Source of the DNA: Myxococcales bacterium
Lineage (GTDB): Bacteria > Myxococcota_A > Polyangia > Fen-1088
Reading direction: 5' to 3'
NCBI GenBank assembly: GCA_003170035.1
Contig: PMZX01000511.1
Span: 1-8,416, forward strand
DNA: 8,416 nt
Made by a program: the position numbers and the translations under genes
In this document: positions 5,665 to 8,416 of the stretch, piece by piece
Layout of the letters: every line of letters starts with the position of its first letter
Position numbering within the stretch: position 1 is the stretch's first letter
The notes under the pieces: generated by a model
What the model was told of the DNA's origin: nothing
Seen by the model: the letters and a program-made list of their open reading frames with translations, nothing else
Databases searched by the model: none

Positions 5665-6507
5665 ATGCAAGCGCCGGTCGAAATCTGTTACGCAGGCGTC
5701 GTGATAGCTAGCACCGAGGAAGTAAGAGAGGGCGAGGGGGGCGAGTTCTTCGTCGTCATGAAGGATCCGTTCCCGGTGGGCACGCTGCTTCACCTGCGCT
5801 CGGCAGACTCGCTGGTTCCCGTGCGGGTTTTGCGTGTGGTGGAAGCCTCCGATGGGGCAGGCAGTGGGATGCAGGTGCGCCCAGCAAGGTCGGATGAAGC
5901 TGGTGCGGCCCTCTGGATCCCGCCGCCACCCGCGGCCAAGCCTGCCAGCACGCCGTCGGCAGCGGCGAAGCCAGCGCCCACTGCCGTCGCTCCGTCGGCT
6001 TCAGACGAACCCGCGCCGGCCGCAGCCGTACCCGCGCCGGCCGCCGCCGCGGAATCGGCTTCCGAGATCCCGGTTGCAGTTTCGATCGAGGAGCCCGTGC
6101 CAGCCGGCGGGTCGGTCCCAGCGGCAATCGAGCCCGAGGTTCCCGCCGCCGCGGAATCGGCTGCTGAACCGGACCCAGTTCCGGCGCTGGCCGCGGACCA
6201 GGCGCCCGTCGGGAAAGAGGAACAGCCCATCGCCGCAGAGGCTGCCCCGCCCGAGTTTGCAGCGCCCGATCGTTCACCTGAGAGCGCCGTGGTTCCCGAG
6301 GCGGTTCCCGCAGCGGTTGGCTCCAGTCTCACCGGCGCATTGAAACGGGCGGCAGCAGGCCAGCCCGACGCAGATTCCGGTGCTGTCGCGGCGTCGGTCG
6401 AGTCGCCCGGGTCCGGGGACGCGGCAGCGCCGATCGAGGGCGATCTTCCGCCCGCGCGGCCGGTGCAAGGGTCGGGTGGACGGCGTCGCACCAAACGGCG
6501 GCGGTAG
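5665..6507 (+). CDS. PilZ-like N-terminal domain with long Ala/Pro-rich disordered tail
   Basis: The product is 280 aa. Residues 1-85 are a compact beta-rich domain (VEICYAGVVIAST, GGEFFVVMKDPFPVGTLLHL, LVPVRVLRVVEA, GSGMQVRP). Its strand order and the 'P-x-G-T-x-L-x-L ... V-R-V-L-R-V-V ... G-M-x-V' pattern resemble PilZ-type barrels found in many copies in myxobacteria. The RxxxR c-di-GMP-binding motif is not visible, so any ligand binding is doubtful. Residues 87-264 are low-complexity Ala, Pro, Glu and Ser, with short repeats such as AAAESA, almost certainly disordered. The last ten residues are strongly basic (GGRRRTKRRR), which could bind nucleic acid or acidic lipid. There is no signal peptide, so it is cytoplasmic. 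It is followed 11 bp later by ldcA, probably co-transcribed. The PilZ link is inference from pattern. Confidence 0.75.
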   Translation: MQAPVEICYAGVVIASTEEVREGEGGEFFVVMKDPFPVGTLLHLRSADSLVPVRVLRVVEASDGAGSGMQVRPARSDEAGAALWIPPPPAAKPASTPSAAAKPAPTAVAPSASDEPAPAAAVPAPAAAAESASEIPVAVSIEEPVPAGGSVPAAIEPEVPAAAESAAEPDPVPALAADQAPVGKEEQPIAAEAAPPEFAAPDRSPESAVVPEAVPAAVGSSLTGALKRAAAGQPDADSGAVAASVESPGSGDAAAPIEGDLPPARPVQGSGGRRRTKRRR

Positions 6508-6518
6508 GCGATCCTGCC

Positions 6519-7430
6519 GTGATCCGGCCCCCCCATCTGCGCCCCGGTGACCTGATTTGCGTGGTTGCGCCCTCGGGTCCGGTTCCGCCCGACGATTTCG
6601 CTCAGGGTGCGGCCGTGCTGTCGGCCCGCTACCAGCTTCGCTACGACCCGGCTTCCTTGTTTCGCGCCAGCGGGTTTACTGCCGGGCCGGACCACGTTCG
6701 CCTGGCCGAACTAGTGGCAGGGCTGCGCAATCCCGAGGCGCGCGCCATCATCATGGCCCGTGGTGGCTACGGTCTTTTGCGCATCCTGGCTGGCATCGAG
6801 CCCGACCTGCTGCGCTCGGCGGCCAAACCCATCGTGGGATTCTCCGACGGAACCCTGCTGCTGGCGCAGGCGGCGCGGGCGGGCGCGGCCTCGATTCATG
6901 GGCCGGTGGTTACCCAGGTCGGGCGCCTGGACAAGGATGACCACGATGCGCTCTTCGCGGCACTGGAGCAACCGGAGGCGCGGTCGTTGTGCTCGGGACT
7001 GGAGGCGCTGGTCGGCGGCCGCGCGCAGGGGCCCCTGCTGGGCGGCAACCTCGAGGTCTTCTCGCGCATGCTGGGAACGCCCTATCTGCCTGATCTGCGG
7101 GGCGCGATCCTGTTTTTCGAGGATGTGGGCGAGCGTCCCTACCGGCTCGATCGCTTGCTGACCCAACTGGAGCTGGCCGGGGTTTTCCAGGCAGCGGCTG
7201 GGATTGTCGCCGGCGAGTTCATCGGCTGCGACGAGCCCGCTTCATCCGGGCTGACATCTTGCACGGCCAGTCAGGTGTTGAGAGAGCGCCTGGGTCGCCT
7301 GCGCATTCCCGTGGTCCTGGGCGCGCCCATCGGCCACGGCCGGCGCAACCGCGCGTTGCCGTACGGAACCCGGGTTGAACTCGACGCCAACGCGGGCACG
7401 CTGTCGGCGCTGGAAGGGGTGGTCTCTTAG
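6519..7430 (+). CDS. ldcA: Muramoyltetrapeptide (L,D-) carboxypeptidase, peptidase family S66
   Basis: The product is 303 aa, matching LdcA length. It removes the terminal D-Ala from murein tetrapeptides (L,D-bond) in the cytoplasm during cell-wall recycling. Family marks in order: VVAPSGPV (15-22), ARAIIMARGGYGLLRIL (74-90), the nucleophile elbow VGFSDGT with Ser109, IHGPV (126-130), GPLLGGNLEVFSRMLGTPYLP (171-191), FFEDVGERPYRLDR with Glu201, and GHGRRNRALPYG with His273. Ser109/Glu201/His273 form the expected S66 catalytic triad. The MccF self-immunity branch of the family is a possible alternative, but the GGNL and EDVGERPYR segments fit LdcA well. The start is GTG with only a weak AGGCG upstream; it lies 11 bp after the preceding stop, suggesting coupling. 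The last codon overlaps the stop of the convergent DUF3467 gene. Confidence 0.93.
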   Translation: MIRPPHLRPGDLICVVAPSGPVPPDDFAQGAAVLSARYQLRYDPASLFRASGFTAGPDHVRLAELVAGLRNPEARAIIMARGGYGLLRILAGIEPDLLRSAAKPIVGFSDGTLLLAQAARAGAASIHGPVVTQVGRLDKDDHDALFAALEQPEARSLCSGLEALVGGRAQGPLLGGNLEVFSRMLGTPYLPDLRGAILFFEDVGERPYRLDRLLTQLELAGVFQAAAGIVAGEFIGCDEPASSGLTSCTASQVLRERLGRLRIPVVLGAPIGHGRRNRALPYGTRVELDANAGTLSALEGVVS

Positions 7431-7738
7431 CTAATGAGGTTGGGCTCGACGGGCGGCACGGGCCCGGCTTCCTCGATTTTGCCGAAGACCTGCTCGTAGC
7501 GGGTGATGTTGGCCTCCAGCGCGCGCAGCATCCGCTTGGCGTGGCGAGGCGACGAGATGATGCGCGAGCGGACCCGGGCGCGCGGCACACCGGGCTGGAC
7601 GAACACGAAGTCGAGGACGAACTCGGCGTCGGTGTGGTTGATGAAGACCAGGTTGGTGTAGTTACCCTGGGCGGTGGCTTCGTCGATGTCGATTTGGATC
7701 TGCTGGCCCTGCACGGGCGGTTTGGCTTGGTCGGACAT
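7427..7738 (-). CDS. DUF3467 family protein
   Basis: The product is 103 aa from the ATG at 7738, which begins MSDQAKPPVQ; the longer upstream frame runs antisense through ruvX and is rejected. The family core is well kept: NYTNLVFINHTDAEFVLDFVF (26-46), QPGVPRARVRSRIISSPRHAKRML (48-71), LEANITRYEQVFGKI (74-88). DUF3467 proteins are small, cytoplasmic and of unknown function. No Shine-Dalgarno precedes the ATG; a TACAAC -10-like element ends about 7 bp before it. The stop codon (TAA, 7429-7427 on the minus strand) overlaps the TAG of ldcA on the other strand, so the two genes end tail-to-tail with no room for a terminator. It is divergent from ruvX with a 60-bp gap. Confidence 0.9.
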   Translation of the reverse strand: MSDQAKPPVQGQQIQIDIDEATAQGNYTNLVFINHTDAEFVLDFVFVQPGVPRARVRSRIISSPRHAKRMLRALEANITRYEQVFGKIEEAGPVPPVEPNLIS

Positions 7739-7798
7739 GGGTGCAGTTGTACCGCGACGCCAAGATTCGTGAAAGACGATGTACACTGCGAGCCCGCA
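7739..7798. promoter_or_regulatory. Compact divergent promoter region between the DUF3467 gene and ruvX
   Basis: Only 60 bp separate the two start codons, so both promoters must overlap here. Leftward, TACAAC (7751-7746) lies 7 bp before the DUF3467 ATG. Rightward, TACACT (7782-7787) lies 11 bp before the ruvX ATG. Neither has a strong -35 at the right distance, and neither gene has a Shine-Dalgarno. TGTAC occurs at 7748-7752 and again at 7780-7784, overlapping both -10 elements. Activity is inferred from the gene layout. Confidence 0.4.
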
Positions 7799-8227
7799 AT
7801 GAAAAGGGTCATCGGCATCGACCTCGGGTCGCGTCGCATCGGCGTGGCGGTTTCCGACGGCCTGGGCCTGACTGCCCAGCCGCACGCCACCATCGCGCGC
7901 CACGGGGGCAGCCGCGACATCGCAGCCATCGCCGCGCAGGTGGACGCAGCGGACGCCGAGCGCATCGTTCTCGGCCTGCCGCTCGATCCCGAGGGGCGGG
8001 AAGGGCCAGCCGCGCAGCGGGCGCGCACCTTTGCCGAGAAGCTGCACGCGGCCCTGGCCGTGCCGGTCGATCTCATTGACGAGAGCTTCAGCACGGTGGA
8101 GGCGGAAGTGCCGCTGCTGGCCGCGGATGTTTCGCGTGCGCGGCGCAAGCAGGTGGTGGACAAGCTGGCCGCCGCGGTAATCTTGCAGCGCTGGCTAGAT
8201 TCACATCGACAGGAGATCGCGCGATGA
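7799..8227 (+). CDS. ruvX: RuvX/YqgF family Holliday-junction resolvase-like nuclease
   Basis: The product is 142 aa, close to the family's usual ~138. It is an RNase H-fold protein described as a putative Holliday-junction resolvase and as a factor for 16S rRNA 5'-end processing. Visible motifs: VIGIDLGSRRIGVAVSD with acidic D8 (4-20), IVLGLPLDPEGREGP (56-70), LIDESFSTVEAE with D94/E95 (92-103), and VVDKLAAAVILQRWLD with D121 (119-134). The third motif reads DESFST where DER(L/F)(S/T)T is usual, so the Arg is replaced by Ser; the acidic residues remain. The ATG at 7799 puts the first motif at the N-terminus as expected; the longer frame runs antisense through the DUF3467 gene. No Shine-Dalgarno is seen. 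The stop overlaps the mltG start (ATGA), so the two are translationally coupled. Confidence 0.94.
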   Translation: MKRVIGIDLGSRRIGVAVSDGLGLTAQPHATIARHGGSRDIAAIAAQVDAADAERIVLGLPLDPEGREGPAAQRARTFAEKLHAALAVPVDLIDESFSTVEAEVPLLAADVSRARRKQVVDKLAAAVILQRWLDSHRQEIAR

Positions 8228-8416
8228 CAGAGCCCATGCGGCGGGCGCTTCTGGTTTTCCTCATCACCACGGCGGTGGGTGGAGGGGTCTTGCTGGCCGT
8301 GGTCGGAAAAGTCTTGCGCTACCCCGACACCGCCACGGGTACGGCCCGCGGGACCGTCGAGGTCGAGATCCCCAAGGGCGCGGCCGCGCGCCAGGTGTCC
8401 GAGTTGCTGGCCGCCG
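8224..8416 (+). CDS. mltG: Endolytic murein transglycosylase MltG, N-terminal part (runs off window)
   Basis: Sixty-four codons are visible. The ATG at 8224 follows AGGAG (8211-8215) with an 8-nt spacer and overlaps the ruvX stop. MltG cleaves nascent peptidoglycan glycan strands at the inner membrane. The visible part has a short cytoplasmic start, one transmembrane helix (about 7-27, LLVFLITTAVGGGVLLAVV), a RYPDTATG linker, then VEVEIPKGAAARQVSELLAA (45-64). That last stretch matches the 'I-P-x-G-x-x-x-x-x-I-A-x-x-L' opening of the LysM-like subdomain before the catalytic YceG domain. The catalytic region lies outside the window. The call rests on these features plus position directly after ruvX, a conserved pairing (yrrK-yrrL in Bacillus subtilis). 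Confidence 0.85.
   Translation, partial: MTEPMRRALLVFLITTAVGGGVLLAVVGKVLRYPDTATGTARGTVEVEIPKGAAARQVSELLAA

Noticed and set aside
5790..6695. Long minus-strand frame (301 codons)
   Set aside because: It is the antisense of the Ala/Pro-rich gene and the ldcA start; its Ala/Gly/Ser low complexity mirrors the GC-rich plus-strand codons, and it has no family motif.
7219..8163. Long minus-strand frame (314 codons)
   Set aside because: It runs antisense to ldcA and ruvX and out of frame through the DUF3467 gene, all of which are well supported; its Ser/Arg/Pro-rich composition is typical of a shadow frame.

Overview
The window is GC-rich chromosomal DNA with tightly packed genes on both strands. 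It looks like a myxobacterium-type (Myxococcota / former Deltaproteobacteria) genome. The main pointer is a small lipoprotein made of the AgmX/PglI C-terminal domain, supported by a stand-alone DUF3467 protein, many short secreted proteins and lipoproteins, and an Ala/Pro-rich disordered protein. No rRNA, tRNA, insertion sequence, phage gene, CRISPR array or toxin-antitoxin pair was found, so this reads as ordinary core and accessory chromosome, not an island.

Layout, left to right. The first bases hold the start of a leftward gene that runs off the window, followed by about 300 bp with no convincing gene. Next comes a leftward cluster: a secreted small beta-rich (possibly outer-membrane) protein, a YtxH-like single-pass membrane protein, and a doubtful Asp/Pro-repeat ORF. 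A rightward gene encodes a secreted protein with an Arg/Glu-rich helix and two Trp-rich YXWGXW-type repeat blocks. It converges on a leftward block made of ilvE (branched-chain aminotransferase), the AgmX/PglI-domain lipoprotein and a larger lipoprotein. Divergent from that larger lipoprotein is a secreted protein that appears to be its distant paralogue. Then come a PilZ-like/disordered protein and ldcA (L,D-carboxypeptidase) reading right. A leftward DUF3467 gene follows, its stop codon overlapping that of ldcA. The window closes with ruvX (yqgF) and the start of mltG, which overlap by four bases.

Functional themes. Most products act in or on the cell envelope: five exported proteins or lipoproteins, a membrane-anchored YtxH protein, and two peptidoglycan enzymes (LdcA recycles murein tetrapeptides in the cytoplasm; MltG cuts nascent glycan strands at the membrane). 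IlvE (branched-chain amino acid metabolism) and RuvX (Holliday-junction resolvase family / rRNA processing) are housekeeping. The ruvX-mltG pair is a widely conserved neighbourhood.

The observations most worth a second look are: several genes with no Shine-Dalgarno but a -10-like element 7 to 11 bp before the start codon (candidate leaderless transcripts); a perfect 8+8 bp dyad upstream of the YtxH gene; the Arg/Glu-helix plus Trp-repeat protein; the divergent paralogous envelope pair; and the PilZ-like protein with a long disordered tail and basic end. I did not see a clear, previously undescribed multi-gene system.
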